Source: Pedobacter sp. SYSU D00535
GTDB lineage: Bacteria > Bacteroidota > Bacteroidia > Sphingobacteriales > Sphingobacteriaceae
Direction: 5' to 3'
DNA: 64,000 nt
Assembly (NCBI RefSeq): GCF_017355855.1
Contig: NZ_JAFEWD010000001.1
Location: 868,001 to 932,000, forward strand
A program made the position numbers and the translations under genes. Positions within the stretch are counted from its first letter, which is position 1, and each line of letters starts with the position of its first letter. Below, one piece after another: positions 51,854 to 61,840 of this stretch. The notes beneath the pieces are model-generated. The model saw only the letters and a list, made by a program, of their open reading frames with translations. It made no database searches and was not told the origin of the DNA.

Positions 51854-54800
51854 TTACTTAGCCGAGAAGGCCAGCATATTCAAGAGTAGTTGATGTGCTA
51901 CTATATTAGCCTTGTTGGCAGAAGAAGCGTTGATGGTAGTCATTGCTGCGTTTTCGCCATCTCCCTCCGCAAGTTTCCCGAGCTTCAAGTCCTTGATGGT
52001 GGACATGATATCCAGAGAGGAAAGAATGATCTTACCCCTGCCATGAGGCACAATACTCAAAGCCGAATAAACCTCCGGTTTATGATCGGCAACACAAGCC
52101 ACAACCGTTTCCCCGTTGAAAAGGCGCATACCAATTCTGCTTTTGTTGTAAGTAGCCAAGCTCTGATACTCCCAATTAAAAACACAGTTCTGAGGCAGGC
52201 CTTTGAATAGCTCGTGTTCCTTCACAAAGAAATTTCCGCCGTACCAGGTCTTCCCTAACTCTTTCGAGCCGCGGTAGTCGATCACTTCTTTTCGTCCCAG
52301 GAAGTTGGTCCAGTTGTCGATATTAGCAGCGACGATCAGGGTATTTCCCTCGTTTACCCATTCCAGAATCTCAGTAACCAGTGGATTACCTGTTTGCTGA
52401 GGATCAAATGCTCCGACCAACAAATACTTCCCCTGCGGCCGCCCCGACTTGAACTCTCTAAAAGAGTTAACACCGGCAGCCTTTAAAAAATTGCTTATTA
52501 CGCCGCTTGTATCGGCAACCATTCCGCCTGCAGGGATTCCAGTAGCATCCAGCTTCACCGCAAACACCTCGTCGCTCCCTCTTGCAACTACCTGTGTTCC
52601 CCGTTTCAGCTCTGCTTTAACGACGGTATAACCTGCTGATTTGGGAACTAGTACTATTCCAGCTGATAGCAGTTCACCATAAGTAGTACCACCCGTCAAG
52701 TTTACCGGTATGGTTCTCTTCAAAACCGGTTTGCCGGCAGGATCTACGGCAACTACTTCCAAATTGAAACTTCCCTTCAGATCTACTTCATTGACCATGT
52801 GAAGATCAACCAGGGAAGTATCTCCCACACCGAGCACCTTTCGATTCAGCTTTACAGCAACATACGCAGGAGCACAATAACGGGCTATTAACTCGGTGTC
52901 CCCTTTGGGATTTCTGTAATTGTCCACAATTCCCGAATGGTTTTCCAGCTTCATGCTCTCCCAGCCATTGATAGCATAACCATCTGCCTGGTTACCAATT
53001 CGAATATTTTCAATAGTGCGTCCCTGGTAGTAGTAAGCCACGTTACCCATTTTCCGCGTAAGCGAATCAACATTCGGAAAGGCCTTGGAAAACCCAGGGA
53101 TATTTTTCAGAAACTGATCATAAGCCTCGTACCATTTCAGGTAGGCATCCGTTTCCCAGCCTATGTTTTTTCCTGTTTTGAGGATTTCATCCCTGATCAA
53201 TTGGAGCCGCGGCGGTGTACCGATCGCTCCCTCCTCGCCCCAATATTGAATCTCGTCTTTATGATCAAAGTACCGCAAATAATCTTTAGGTCCTTTATAC
53301 AAATTATCGTGGTATGTTCCCGGGCCGCCCGCGTGGTGCTGGTCAAACCAGCCGTAATCCCGGAAGGTAAAATCATATGGTAGCAGGTGTAACTTAAACC
53401 GTGGATCTCTTCCCATCTTAATGTCTCCGTTAGAAGAATTGTAGGTTAAGATGCGCGTTTCATCCAGCTTGTGCGCCGCCAGCATCTGCAGACTATCCTG
53501 CTTCTGCGGTTGCGCACCTCGCTCGTTGTGCAAATTATAAATGACCAGGGAGGGATGATTCCGGTCGCGTTTTATCATGCGGAATAACTTTTCATCCCGG
53601 GCAGCGAAATAAAAGTCTTCTTGCTTTTTCCCTTCGGGATCCGTTGCATTGAATCGATCGGCGGGATACTGGTTGCCTCCCGGCTCTGCGAAATATAATA
53701 AGCCGAGTTCATCTGCATAATCCAACACGTTCTGCTGCCCTATTGTACGGTGGAAGTTCAGCATATTCAACCCAAGCTTTTTAGCTGTTTCAATTTGCTT
53801 GCGGGCAAGTGCGTCGCTTGGCGCGATTCCGTTCACCGGCCAGAAGCCCCAGCTAATTGAAGTAATTGCTACAAACCGCTTCCCATTCAGAAAGAACATT
53901 TTATCCCCGTTCACATCTCTCACCTCAAACCATCTAAAGCCGAAACGTTGGTGGTAGGTATCGTTCGTCTGGTCGTTCCCTTTCCACTGCACCGAGAGTT
54001 TGTAGAGGTTGGGCGAGTCCGGGCTCCATAGAGCAGCATTGTCCAGCCTCACGGTATAGGTGTTGACATTTGTTCCCTTGATCAGACTTGACACAGGATA
54101 AGTCTTCTCAAACACCAGATTCTGATTCCCTTTTGTCTCCCTGATCTGTAAAACGATATTCCCTTGCAGAGTTTTAGACCCTTGATTTTCCGTGGATACC
54201 TGCACATCGATCTCATTAGCGACAGGCTTATTTTTCACGAAAACATCGTCGATAAAAACACGATCCGTAGCCACAAGCTTCACTTTTCCGGTAATTCCAC
54301 CGAAACCATGGGTTGGATTAGTTCGATAGCTGCCCCACATAAAATTCTGTGAATCACGCCAGTCGAAATTACCATTAGGATCTGTAATCCGGACAGCTAT
54401 TTCGTTTGACTTACCATAATTCAGCACATTGCTCACATCCACTTTAAATGGAGTACCGTTTACCAGATCGTAGCCAACAAGCTTTTTATTAACAAATACT
54501 TCTGCCCGAAAACGAACGCTTTCAAAATCCAACACTACTCTTTTTCCTTTCATGGATGAAGGGACGTCCAGATTCGTAGTAAACCAGGAGACGCCGAGGT
54601 AGTTCCCGGCCACACCGAAGGGATTTCCGTTCAGGCCCCAGTGAAACTGCTCGACCGTTGCAGGTAACTGAACCGATAGTCCCTTTTCTTTCTCCAGCCA
54701 GTCCCAGCCGCCTGTCGGCGCATTCACCTTTAGCTTCCCAATTTGTACCGGAGGCGGATATAAGGAATCATTGATGTATTCAGCCTTAGGATCAAGGACC

Positions 54801-54913
54801 AGTTTCCATTTGTTTCCCGTTAGGTCTATCGATTGTCTTTCTGCATGTTGTGCCAGCGTTCCATAACTGCATGCGCTAAGCAGGAAAAGACCAATTGCAT
54901 TCTTTAAAAACAT
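51854..54913 (-). CDS. GH2-family glycoside hydrolase of the pectin locus
   Basis: A 1019-aa exported glycoside hydrolase of family 2. A signal peptide precedes the sugar-binding jelly roll (about 80-215, with FGVAGNYLGVSWFTTN), an immunoglobulin-like domain (217-330) and the catalytic TIM barrel (about 335-600). The acid/base pair is HNE at 462-464 (IYNLHNERGAQ) and the nucleophile candidate is Glu560 or Glu561 (YWGEEGAI). A C-terminal glutamine-amidotransferase-like module runs from about 800. GH2 enzymes remove beta-linked galactose, glucuronate or mannose; in a pectin locus a side-chain role is likely, but the sugar is not determined by the sequence. It is the last gene of the transcript. 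Confidence 0.85.
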   Translation of the reverse strand: MFLKNAIGLFLLSACSYGTLAQHAERQSIDLTGNKWKLVLDPKAEYINDSLYPPPVQIGKLKVNAPTGGWDWLEKEKGLSVQLPATVEQFHWGLNGNPFGVAGNYLGVSWFTTNLDVPSSMKGKRVVLDFESVRFRAEVFVNKKLVGYDLVNGTPFKVDVSNVLNYGKSNEIAVRITDPNGNFDWRDSQNFMWGSYRTNPTHGFGGITGKVKLVATDRVFIDDVFVKNKPVANEIDVQVSTENQGSKTLQGNIVLQIRETKGNQNLVFEKTYPVSSLIKGTNVNTYTVRLDNAALWSPDSPNLYKLSVQWKGNDQTNDTYHQRFGFRWFEVRDVNGDKMFFLNGKRFVAITSISWGFWPVNGIAPSDALARKQIETAKKLGLNMLNFHRTIGQQNVLDYADELGLLYFAEPGGNQYPADRFNATDPEGKKQEDFYFAARDEKLFRMIKRDRNHPSLVIYNLHNERGAQPQKQDSLQMLAAHKLDETRILTYNSSNGDIKMGRDPRFKLHLLPYDFTFRDYGWFDQHHAGGPGTYHDNLYKGPKDYLRYFDHKDEIQYWGEEGAIGTPPRLQLIRDEILKTGKNIGWETDAYLKWYEAYDQFLKNIPGFSKAFPNVDSLTRKMGNVAYYYQGRTIENIRIGNQADGYAINGWESMKLENHSGIVDNYRNPKGDTELIARYCAPAYVAVKLNRKVLGVGDTSLVDLHMVNEVDLKGSFNLEVVAVDPAGKPVLKRTIPVNLTGGTTYGELLSAGIVLVPKSAGYTVVKAELKRGTQVVARGSDEVFAVKLDATGIPAGGMVADTSGVISNFLKAAGVNSFREFKSGRPQGKYLLVGAFDPQQTGNPLVTEILEWVNEGNTLIVAANIDNWTNFLGRKEVIDYRGSKELGKTWYGGNFFVKEHELFKGLPQNCVFNWEYQSLATYNKSRIGMRLFNGETVVACVADHKPEVYSALSIVPHGRGKIILSSLDIMSTIKDLKLGKLAEGDGENAAMTTINASSANKANIVAHQLLLNMLAFSAK

Positions 54914-54955
54914 CTCTCTTTATGTAAATTCTATTGTATCCATTTAAAACGTATC

Positions 54956-57436
54956 CTATTGTTGCACGAATTGATAGGAAGAACCGGCGCTCGTACTAAA
55001 GTCAAATAACTTCCCTTCGTCTACTTGTGCTTTTTTCATTTCAGCTGCCTTAGAAACCAATGGCGCTTTCACATCTGCAAGCTCGTAAAAGGGATTAGGA
55101 TTCGGCCCAACAGCAGGTTTTAATGCGTTCTTGCTGGTCGGTGTTAGGGGACTGTGAACGCGAATACGACAGTTACCACCCAATTTCGAATGAACATTGA
55201 GGCGGGTGATCCTCCCCTTATCCCAGTCCATGTCCACCACAAAACCGCCCCGAGCCACCAATCCTTTAATACTACCTTTCTGCCATTTATCAGGCAAAGC
55301 TGGCAGGAGATGAATTTCCCCGTCGTGGGACTGCAAGAGCATTTCGGCGATACCAGAAGTACAGCCAAAATTACCGTCTATCTGAAAGGGCGGATGGGCA
55401 TCGAGAAGGTTCGGGTAAGTACCGCCGTTCTGACCGGAAGTCTCGAGCGGAGCAGGACTCAGCTGATCTTCAATCAACTTGTAAGCCCGGTTGCCGTCCT
55501 GCAGTCGCGCCCAGAGGTTGACCTTCCATCCCATAGACCAACCCGTGGACTTGTCTCCACGAGCAATAAGGGAAGCCTTCGCTGCCTGGAATAATTCGGG
55601 TTGACGGAATGGCGAAATCTGATTGCCGGGAAACAAGCCATATAAATGGGATACATGGCGATGTTTGTCGTCTTCCCGGTCCCAATCCTGAAGCCATTCC
55701 TGCAACTGCCCAAATTTTCCAATCTGCATTGGTGGTAAGCGTTTGGTAAGTTGCTTCAGCGTATCGGCAAAGGCTTCGTCCACGCCTAATAACTCAGCCG
55801 AACGGATAGCATTAGCGAATACGTCAAATACAAGCTGATTGTCCATGGTGGTCCCGGCACTGACCGAAACGCTTTTCATGTACGAATTTTCAGGAGACAT
55901 AGAAGGAGCCACGACCAGCCACTTGTTGGAGGGCTCCTCCTGAAGGACGTCGGCATAAAACATTGCAGCTCCTTTCAATAGCGGATAGTTCTTTTTAAGA
56001 AAAGCCTTATCCCCCGTATATAAATAGTGCTGCCATAAGTGCTGGCTCAGCCAGGCTCCCCCCATCGGCCACAAGCCATAAAAGCCTCCATCCACCGGAC
56101 CGGTAATCCTCCACAAATCTGTGTTGTGATGCACATTCCAACCCCGTGCCTGGTACATCTTCGACGCACTTTCTTTTCCGGTGATGGAAAGTTCGCGAAT
56201 CATTTCAAAAAGCGGCTGATGCATTTCTGGTAAGGCTGTCACTTCCGCAGGCCAGTAGTTCATCTCCGTATTGATGTTAATAGTGTATTTGCTGTCCCAG
56301 GGAGGGCTCAGCTTGTCGTTCCATTTTCCTTGTAAATTGGCGGGCTGGCTACCGGGCAGGGAACTGGAAATCAGCAGATACCGTCCGAACTGAAAATAAA
56401 GCGCAGTGAGAGCCGGATCATCGCTTTTAGCAAACGCTGCTATGCGCTGATCGGTTGGCTTCCTGATAGCATCCGTACTTCCCAGATCCAGCTGAACACG
56501 ATCGAAGTATCTTTTATAAGCTGCGATGTGGCCGGTCCTGATAGCGTTATAGTTCTTCTTTACCGCAGCAGCCAGATTGCCTGCGGCTCTTTTTGCTTCA
56601 TTCCCGCTGAGATCTTTATAATTAATATAATTCGTGGCAATGGAAATATAGAGGGTCACCGCATTCGCATTTGAAATCCGGATAGAGCTATCACTGGCAA
56701 CTACCCTTCCGCCTTCTGCCCGTGGCAGTACTTGTACCTGATACCGGACCTTCCCTACCTTATTATCCAGAGAGGTAGTGTTGCCGGAGAGCAGCAGCTT
56801 GCCTCCCTGAGTTTCAACAGAGTATTTTTTATAAGGCGTGTTCACGCCAAGGTTAAATGAGATACTCGAAGCCTTGTCGGCAGTAAGCCTTACCACCAGC
56901 ACCTGATCGGGAATAGCAGCTATGTACTCCCGTTTATAGGTGACACCCTTAGTGGTATAGGTGACACTGGCAATGGCTTTATTAATGTCCAGATCGCGGC
57001 GATAATTGCTTACCTCATCGTGGCCATCGAAGCTGAGAAGAAGATTTCCTGCAGTCTGGTAGGGCATTCCATAATTGAGCTCCGCAGGCGCTTGTCGCGG
57101 AAAAGCCTGATTGGCCAGGGCCTGAGCTTCCTGGTACTTTCCATCAAATAACAATCTTCTTATCTGATTAATAGGCTCCGAAGCATTTCGGGGAACATTA
57201 TTACCGGGCTCCCCTGCCCATATTGTTTCTTCATTCAATTGCAGGCGATCCATCGATGTACCTCCAAAAACCATCGCGGCCAGTTTACCATTTCCAATCG
57301 GAAGGGCCTCGTTCCAATTGGAAGCCGGTCGATCGTACCAAAGTGTTAGCGCATCCGGCGGAAGCTGAGCGTACACTTCTGCGACCAGAACCAGTAAAAA
57401 CAGGAATAGAGCCGATTTCAATTGCAGTACTTTCAT
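54956..57436 (-). CDS. GH95-family alpha-L-fucosidase/galactosidase
   Basis: An 826-aa secreted hydrolase of family 95, which inverts alpha-1,2-L-fucose or alpha-L-galactose linkages. The signal peptide is followed by the N-terminal domain LPIGNGKLAAMVFGG and LNEETIWAGEP. The (alpha/alpha)6 barrel shows the catalytic region ININTEMNYWPAEV (two Asn), APSMSPENSYMKS (Glu) and PFQIDGNFGCTSGIAEML (Asp). The C-terminal beta domain has LPALPDKWQKGSIKGLVARG. Fucose and L-galactose occur in rhamnogalacturonan side chains and xyloglucan, which fits the locus. It lies 42 bases after the start of GH2 and 33 bases from the PL1 gene. Confidence 0.92.
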   Translation of the reverse strand: MKVLQLKSALFLFLLVLVAEVYAQLPPDALTLWYDRPASNWNEALPIGNGKLAAMVFGGTSMDRLQLNEETIWAGEPGNNVPRNASEPINQIRRLLFDGKYQEAQALANQAFPRQAPAELNYGMPYQTAGNLLLSFDGHDEVSNYRRDLDINKAIASVTYTTKGVTYKREYIAAIPDQVLVVRLTADKASSISFNLGVNTPYKKYSVETQGGKLLLSGNTTSLDNKVGKVRYQVQVLPRAEGGRVVASDSSIRISNANAVTLYISIATNYINYKDLSGNEAKRAAGNLAAAVKKNYNAIRTGHIAAYKRYFDRVQLDLGSTDAIRKPTDQRIAAFAKSDDPALTALYFQFGRYLLISSSLPGSQPANLQGKWNDKLSPPWDSKYTININTEMNYWPAEVTALPEMHQPLFEMIRELSITGKESASKMYQARGWNVHHNTDLWRITGPVDGGFYGLWPMGGAWLSQHLWQHYLYTGDKAFLKKNYPLLKGAAMFYADVLQEEPSNKWLVVAPSMSPENSYMKSVSVSAGTTMDNQLVFDVFANAIRSAELLGVDEAFADTLKQLTKRLPPMQIGKFGQLQEWLQDWDREDDKHRHVSHLYGLFPGNQISPFRQPELFQAAKASLIARGDKSTGWSMGWKVNLWARLQDGNRAYKLIEDQLSPAPLETSGQNGGTYPNLLDAHPPFQIDGNFGCTSGIAEMLLQSHDGEIHLLPALPDKWQKGSIKGLVARGGFVVDMDWDKGRITRLNVHSKLGGNCRIRVHSPLTPTSKNALKPAVGPNPNPFYELADVKAPLVSKAAEMKKAQVDEGKLFDFSTSAGSSYQFVQQ

Positions 57437-57469
57437 GTAGTTATTTCAGTGTGTGTTTATGTTTCAATG

Positions 57470-58969
57470 CTAATTTTTCAGCTGATTCGTCGTAATCTCT
57501 CCAACCAACGAGTTAATATACACTTCAATATTGTCATATGCAGTACTTAGCTCGCGGGCGCTGGCGTTCGCCTTTTTCGGATCGAGTTTTTTCGAAACCT
57601 CCCACTCGTCCGGCATGCCATCGCCATCAGTATCAAGAGGCGCAGCGGTCTGCTTCAGTTCAGGATAACCGCCCACATCCGCAGGAGAATCAATAATACC
57701 GTTTGTCCCACCACGAGATCCTGGGAAAGAGAAGGTTTTATTCTTCACGTTAGTAACGATCCTGGCATCTACAGCATCTCGTTTTAAAGATGCACCTGCA
57801 TATTCCAGCACTCTCTCGTAAGCAATCTGAGCAGTATGAGTAGTTACATTATTATTGATAGGATGCTCAGATGTACGTCTCATGCTTTGCTTGTCGGCGT
57901 CTGACACGGTTCCGTAACTACTATGAAACTGGTTATAGACCCCGAAGGCCCAGTTATCGGTAGAAGCGTTGGTATAGCCGTCTACGAAGTTTCCGTTGAT
58001 GTAAAACTTGCCCCAGATATCGTAAGTTTCTGTTCCGGCAGTCTTCTCCTTATCGGGAGAAAAAATCCGGCCGCCTTTACTCCCGGTCGGTGTAGCAGGA
58101 CCAGGTTTATAGTAGTTATTAACGATGTTAATATTCATTGCCTCGCCGCCATACGCGCTATTTCCGGCCCAGTTATAAATGACGTTGTTTCGGAAGTCAA
58201 CCAGGTCCGTGAGGGCGAAGGCTTTTCCATCTTCCTCGCCGAAGCGTGGATTACGACTGTCGTGATGTGCTAACAGATTGTGATGGAAACTAGCCCGCTT
58301 TCCGCCGAAGATGCCAGCGTAGCCGTGAGCTCCTTTAATATGTGCTGATGTTTTTAAACTCTCGGAAATGATGGTCCACTGTACAGTAGTATTTTCATTT
58401 GCGTAAAACGAACAGGTTTCATCAACCGACCAGCTTACAGAACAATGATCGATGACGATGTTCTTATGGAACCGCCCACCCAAAGCATCAGCTTCTACAT
58501 TTTTTTCATCCCCCATTCTAAAACGCATGTAGCGAATGATCACGTTGTCGGCGTCCACGGTTACAGGGTAATTTTTCAAACAAATGCCGTCTCCTGGCGC
58601 TGTTTGTCCTGCAATGGTAACATCTCCATTTTTGATTTGCAAACTCGAGTTTAGCGCTATCGTACCCGATACTTTAAATACGATAATGCGGGGACCGGTT
58701 TTGTTCAGGGCAAATCTCAGGCTACCCTCCGTATTGTCGTCGGTAAGTTTCGTTACGAAGTAGACTGTTCCTCCGCGTCCCCCGGTCACCTCTTTGCCAA
58801 ACCCTTCCGCTCCCGGGAAAGCAAGAGCTGTTTCCTGCACAGGTACTGGCTTTTCTGTCACAGGATCGGTCCCTGTACCCTCTTCCACACCTGACTTTTT
58901 CTTACAGGCTACGCTTAGCATCAAGGCCGCACAGCAGATGGAGAGGGAAGTTTTTTTGAAGTTCATCAT
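57470..58969 (-). CDS. Pectate lyase, PL1 family, lipoprotein
   Basis: A 499-aa lipoprotein (lipobox LSVAC, then a linker with Pro and Glu) with a right-handed beta-helix pectate lyase domain. The parallel-helix motifs GDVTIAGQTAPGDGICLKN, VIDHCSVSWSVDETCSFYAN and the Ca/catalytic block HHNLLAHHDSRNPRFGEEDG (Arg of the family) are visible. Towards the C-terminus DTDGDGMPDEWEVSKKLDPK is a dockerin/thrombospondin-type Ca-binding segment, probably an EF-hand-like spacer. It cleaves polygalacturonate by beta-elimination once CE8 has removed methyl groups. It is anchored to the outer face of the cell envelope by its lipid. Confidence 0.9.
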   Translation of the reverse strand: MMNFKKTSLSICCAALMLSVACKKKSGVEEGTGTDPVTEKPVPVQETALAFPGAEGFGKEVTGGRGGTVYFVTKLTDDNTEGSLRFALNKTGPRIIVFKVSGTIALNSSLQIKNGDVTIAGQTAPGDGICLKNYPVTVDADNVIIRYMRFRMGDEKNVEADALGGRFHKNIVIDHCSVSWSVDETCSFYANENTTVQWTIISESLKTSAHIKGAHGYAGIFGGKRASFHHNLLAHHDSRNPRFGEEDGKAFALTDLVDFRNNVIYNWAGNSAYGGEAMNINIVNNYYKPGPATPTGSKGGRIFSPDKEKTAGTETYDIWGKFYINGNFVDGYTNASTDNWAFGVYNQFHSSYGTVSDADKQSMRRTSEHPINNNVTTHTAQIAYERVLEYAGASLKRDAVDARIVTNVKNKTFSFPGSRGGTNGIIDSPADVGGYPELKQTAAPLDTDGDGMPDEWEVSKKLDPKKANASARELSTAYDNIEVYINSLVGEITTNQLKN

Positions 58970-59035
58970 ATATTTTTCTTGAGCATGTTTAAACTTTCAG
59001 CTATCATCAGATCAGAAAAAGACCTTGTCTTGCAA

Positions 59036-59069
59036 GCTAATAAATGGTGCTCCCCTCGCGGGAGCACCA
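59036..59069 (-). terminator. Intercistronic hairpin between CE8 and PL1 genes
   Basis: TGGTGCTCCC (59045-59054) pairs with GGGAGCACCA (59060-59069) around five bases. On the minus strand it is followed only by a mixed AT stretch, so it may be a weak terminator or a processing/stability element inside the operon. Confidence 0.5.
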
Positions 59070-59132
59070 AACCTAATTGTTGAGGAAAGTAATTAGGGAG
59101 GATCTTTGAACAAGTATTGTCAATTACATTAG

Positions 59133-60137
59133 TTAGTAGGGTTTCCAGCTGCCTAATATTTTAGGGAGCGTATAATCTGCCGCTTCTGCAGCGCTAAGTT
59201 GCCGCGACCAGCTTCGTCTTTTCTCAGGCTGGGCACCCGGACCGGTACTGCGATACTCGGCGTAAAAAGCGGTGCTTTCGTTAGCCGGATCGTTCCAGTT
59301 ATGCCATCCCTCGGGTCTGATATGTTTACCCATCTCGCAATTGATAAATACCACATTGGAATAGGGGCGCCAGGGCCGACCTAAGTAGACCGAGGCATCT
59401 TTAGCCACCCCCGTAAGCTTGCAATTCAGAAAAACATAGCCGTACTTTTGACCCTGCGGCGTGGATGCAGCGGTAAGATAACCATCGCGTAAGCTGTGGA
59501 TAGTGCAACTATCAAATACAGCCGTAGAACCACCGAACATAAAATCAACCGTACCAGCGAGGTAACAGTCTTTCAGGTACTGCCTGGTATTGTTCGCAGC
59601 ATACCAGGTGTCCTGATGCCCTAAAAACCGGCAGTTCCTGAAAGCGGAAAAATCACCGCCAATGTTGATGGCGAGAGCTTGTCCCGCATCTATTCCCGCT
59701 GTATTTTCAAAGGTGAGATCTTCAGCGCGGAAGTGATTGCCGTTTATAAATACAGAGGCAGAGCGGGAGGTACCATATTCCACTCCGTTCGGGTCGAGTC
59801 TTTTGGCGTAATTATCATAAGTCAACACCGTCTTTTCGGCGTTTTCGCCCTTGAAAAACAGGTAGTTTTTATTCTTCGGAACTGTGATCACCTCCTTGTA
59901 GGTTCCATTTTTGATATAAATCACATAGGTCTTTGTTAAATTGAAAGGCGCGGCGTCGACAGCAGCCTGCACAGTAGTATAGTCTCCAGATCCGTCCTTT
60001 GCTACGATCTTATCCGGCTTCACATCTGTTTCTATGACTGCCTCGCCTTCCTCCGCAAGGGCATCCCCCTTCTTGCAACTTAAAAGTGTTAATGTAACAA
60101 GGCTTATCCACAATGATCTGACTGCGATCCTATTCAT
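59133..60137 (-). CDS. Pectin methylesterase, CE8 family, lipoprotein
   Basis: A 334-aa pectinesterase with lipoprotein signal MNRIAVRSLWISLVTLTLLS and lipobox LLSC. It removes methyl esters from galacturonate in pectin. The beta-helix holds the family motifs: GDYTTVQAAVDAAP, TAGIDAGQALAINIGGD (Gln), FLGHQDTWYAANNTRQYL (Asp), GTVDFMFGGSTAVFD (nucleophilic Asp) and VYLGRPWRPYSNVVF (Arg). All catalytic residues are kept. It sits between the DUF4957/5123 gene and PL1, which is the natural order of action: demethylation before lyase cleavage. Confidence 0.94.
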   Translation of the reverse strand: MNRIAVRSLWISLVTLTLLSCKKGDALAEEGEAVIETDVKPDKIVAKDGSGDYTTVQAAVDAAPFNLTKTYVIYIKNGTYKEVITVPKNKNYLFFKGENAEKTVLTYDNYAKRLDPNGVEYGTSRSASVFINGNHFRAEDLTFENTAGIDAGQALAINIGGDFSAFRNCRFLGHQDTWYAANNTRQYLKDCYLAGTVDFMFGGSTAVFDSCTIHSLRDGYLTAASTPQGQKYGYVFLNCKLTGVAKDASVYLGRPWRPYSNVVFINCEMGKHIRPEGWHNWNDPANESTAFYAEYRSTGPGAQPEKRRSWSRQLSAAEAADYTLPKILGSWKPY

Positions 60138-60175
60138 AGAAATTTTCGATGGTTTAAAATGAATTCTTGATACTT

Positions 60176-60205
60176 AGGAACCGGAGGCTTTCAGCTCCGG
60201 TTCCT
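60176..60205 (-). other. Intercistronic perfect hairpin between DUF4957/5123 and CE8 genes
   Basis: AGGAACCGGAG (60176-60186) pairs perfectly with CTCCGGTTCCT (60195-60205), 11 bp around eight bases. On the minus strand no T-run follows, so it is more likely a mRNA processing or stability element than a terminator. Confidence 0.5.
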
Positions 60206-60229
60206 GTTATAATCGGCAACCGGGATTAT

Positions 60230-61828
60230 TTAAGGTCTCCAGCGGGGATCTCCTGCCGTAGATTTTCCCGCAAAGGATAAATCCCTGAGTCTGAAGTCGC
60301 CTGCCTCCGGATTTGCCCAAAGAGCACTGGACGTTCCGGAATAGGATGTGAGACCAGGGAACTCATTCGACAAAACAGTGTAATCAGAGGTGGCATAAGT
60401 ACCCACCACCTGACTGGAAGTACTAGTTCCTGCCCGATAGCCCCTTACTGATTTATCACCGTTTACGTTACTCTTACCTACCCCCAAAATACTGTTGAGC
60501 AATTTAATATTATTAGTAACATTTACTGCATTATAGTCAACCAGGTAGTTCCCTGTTAAAGGCGCCTCGTTTATGGTGCAGTTTTCGATGATAACCGAAG
60601 CAGAGGCGTTTCTGCTGGTCACCACTTTTTCAGTTTTGAAGATCGTTGAATTGCTAATGGTTATATTTTCAATCTTTGGCGTAGTACCATCCACATTGAC
60701 AACGCCGTAATTTCCAACACTATCAATGACGCAATTATTGATGATGAAATTAGCAACGTTTGTCACTTTGTTCTGAAGACGCACCATTCCTCTGAACACT
60801 CTGGCTCTGCAATTATCAAAGACAATCTTTCCTACAGTGGAACCATTACTGGCATTCAGCACGTATTTTCCTGTGTAGTCTGTGCCCACCAGCCGCAGGT
60901 TTTTAAACACAAGCGAATCCATGGTGCTACCCTCCGTAAAGTTGAAGTTGCTGGAAAATCTGATGGACGGAAGCGGGCCAAAACCAGGGGCGCCATATAA
61001 GGTGAGCGATTTACTCAGATTGATTCCCGAATTCATATCGTAAGTCATACCCGGATCCAGCAGCACTACTGTTCCCGAAGCCCAATTTCCTTCCAGCACT
61101 CTTCTTAAGGATGCAGGATCTTCGTCTCCGCGAAGGTCAACGATGTTACTTCCGGTTGGGAATATTGGAGAGGGCTTGGTTGTGATGTCTTCCCATCCCC
61201 TGATATTTTCACCACTATAGAGGTACACGATGTAAGGTGTGTTACCGGTCAAATTCATCACCCGCTTAAATCCTTGTGTTCTGTCAAGATCAGTAAGCGG
61301 AACCTCTCTGACAAGGGAACTATCCGACGCTTTTAATACCTTGATGGAGGTCACTGGTTGCCCTGTAGGAGTCCAACGAAGAATTACTCCCACATCTGCA
61401 ATATCCTGTGCTACCTGCGGCGTGATAATGGTTGGGAATTTTGCACTCTTCATCTCGCCAAGGATAGAAAACTTTGAATTCATACTGGTATCCTGCGCTT
61501 CCGCTCTCACCCGAAGCTGATAGAGCTGATTCCATTTCAGGTTGTTAAAGGTTACCGCGTTGGTGTCGACCTTAAGTGATCTGTCTATGGTTTTAAAGGT
61601 ATCTCTACTGATTTGTACCGTATAAGAAGAGGCGCCCTTCACGTTCTGCCACGATACTTCGATCCAATTTCCACCCGAAACCATTTCACCTTTTACCGTT
61701 GGCCGGAAGAGCCGGTTAGGGCCTGTTGCTTCAAACTCGTCCTTTTTACAGGCTGTAAGTAAGATCATTCCTGCAAGCAGACAGAGAACGCTCTTTACTG
61801 AAATCATGTTTTTTATTGCGATTTTCAT
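60230..61828 (-). CDS. DUF4957/DUF5123 surface lipoprotein of the pectin locus
   Basis: A 532-aa lipoprotein, lipobox LLTAC, with an FN3-like N-terminal part (GGNWIEVSWQNVKGASSYTV and LKWNQLYQLRVRAEAQD) and a C-terminal beta-helix. Helix rungs are seen as repeats of the kind FKNLRLVGTDYTGKYVLNAS, IVFDNCRARVFRGMVRLQNK, FIINNCVIDSVGNYGVVNVD and IENITISNSTIFKTEKVVTS. This is the DUF4957/DUF5123 combination common in pectin loci. Its role is unknown; a carbohydrate-binding or lyase-like function is inferred from the beta-helix. It lies 12 bases before the SusD stop, in the same transcript. Confidence 0.85.
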   Translation of the reverse strand: MKIAIKNMISVKSVLCLLAGMILLTACKKDEFEATGPNRLFRPTVKGEMVSGGNWIEVSWQNVKGASSYTVQISRDTFKTIDRSLKVDTNAVTFNNLKWNQLYQLRVRAEAQDTSMNSKFSILGEMKSAKFPTIITPQVAQDIADVGVILRWTPTGQPVTSIKVLKASDSSLVREVPLTDLDRTQGFKRVMNLTGNTPYIVYLYSGENIRGWEDITTKPSPIFPTGSNIVDLRGDEDPASLRRVLEGNWASGTVVLLDPGMTYDMNSGINLSKSLTLYGAPGFGPLPSIRFSSNFNFTEGSTMDSLVFKNLRLVGTDYTGKYVLNASNGSTVGKIVFDNCRARVFRGMVRLQNKVTNVANFIINNCVIDSVGNYGVVNVDGTTPKIENITISNSTIFKTEKVVTSRNASASVIIENCTINEAPLTGNYLVDYNAVNVTNNIKLLNSILGVGKSNVNGDKSVRGYRAGTSTSSQVVGTYATSDYTVLSNEFPGLTSYSGTSSALWANPEAGDFRLRDLSFAGKSTAGDPRWRP

Positions 61829-61840
61829 AAAGTTTCGATT

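Noticed and set aside
57470-58969. DTDGDGMPDEW segment in the PL1 protein as a true dockerin of a cellulosome
   Set aside because: Only one Ca-binding loop is present and the protein is a lipoprotein; such segments are common spacers in Bacteroidota lyases.
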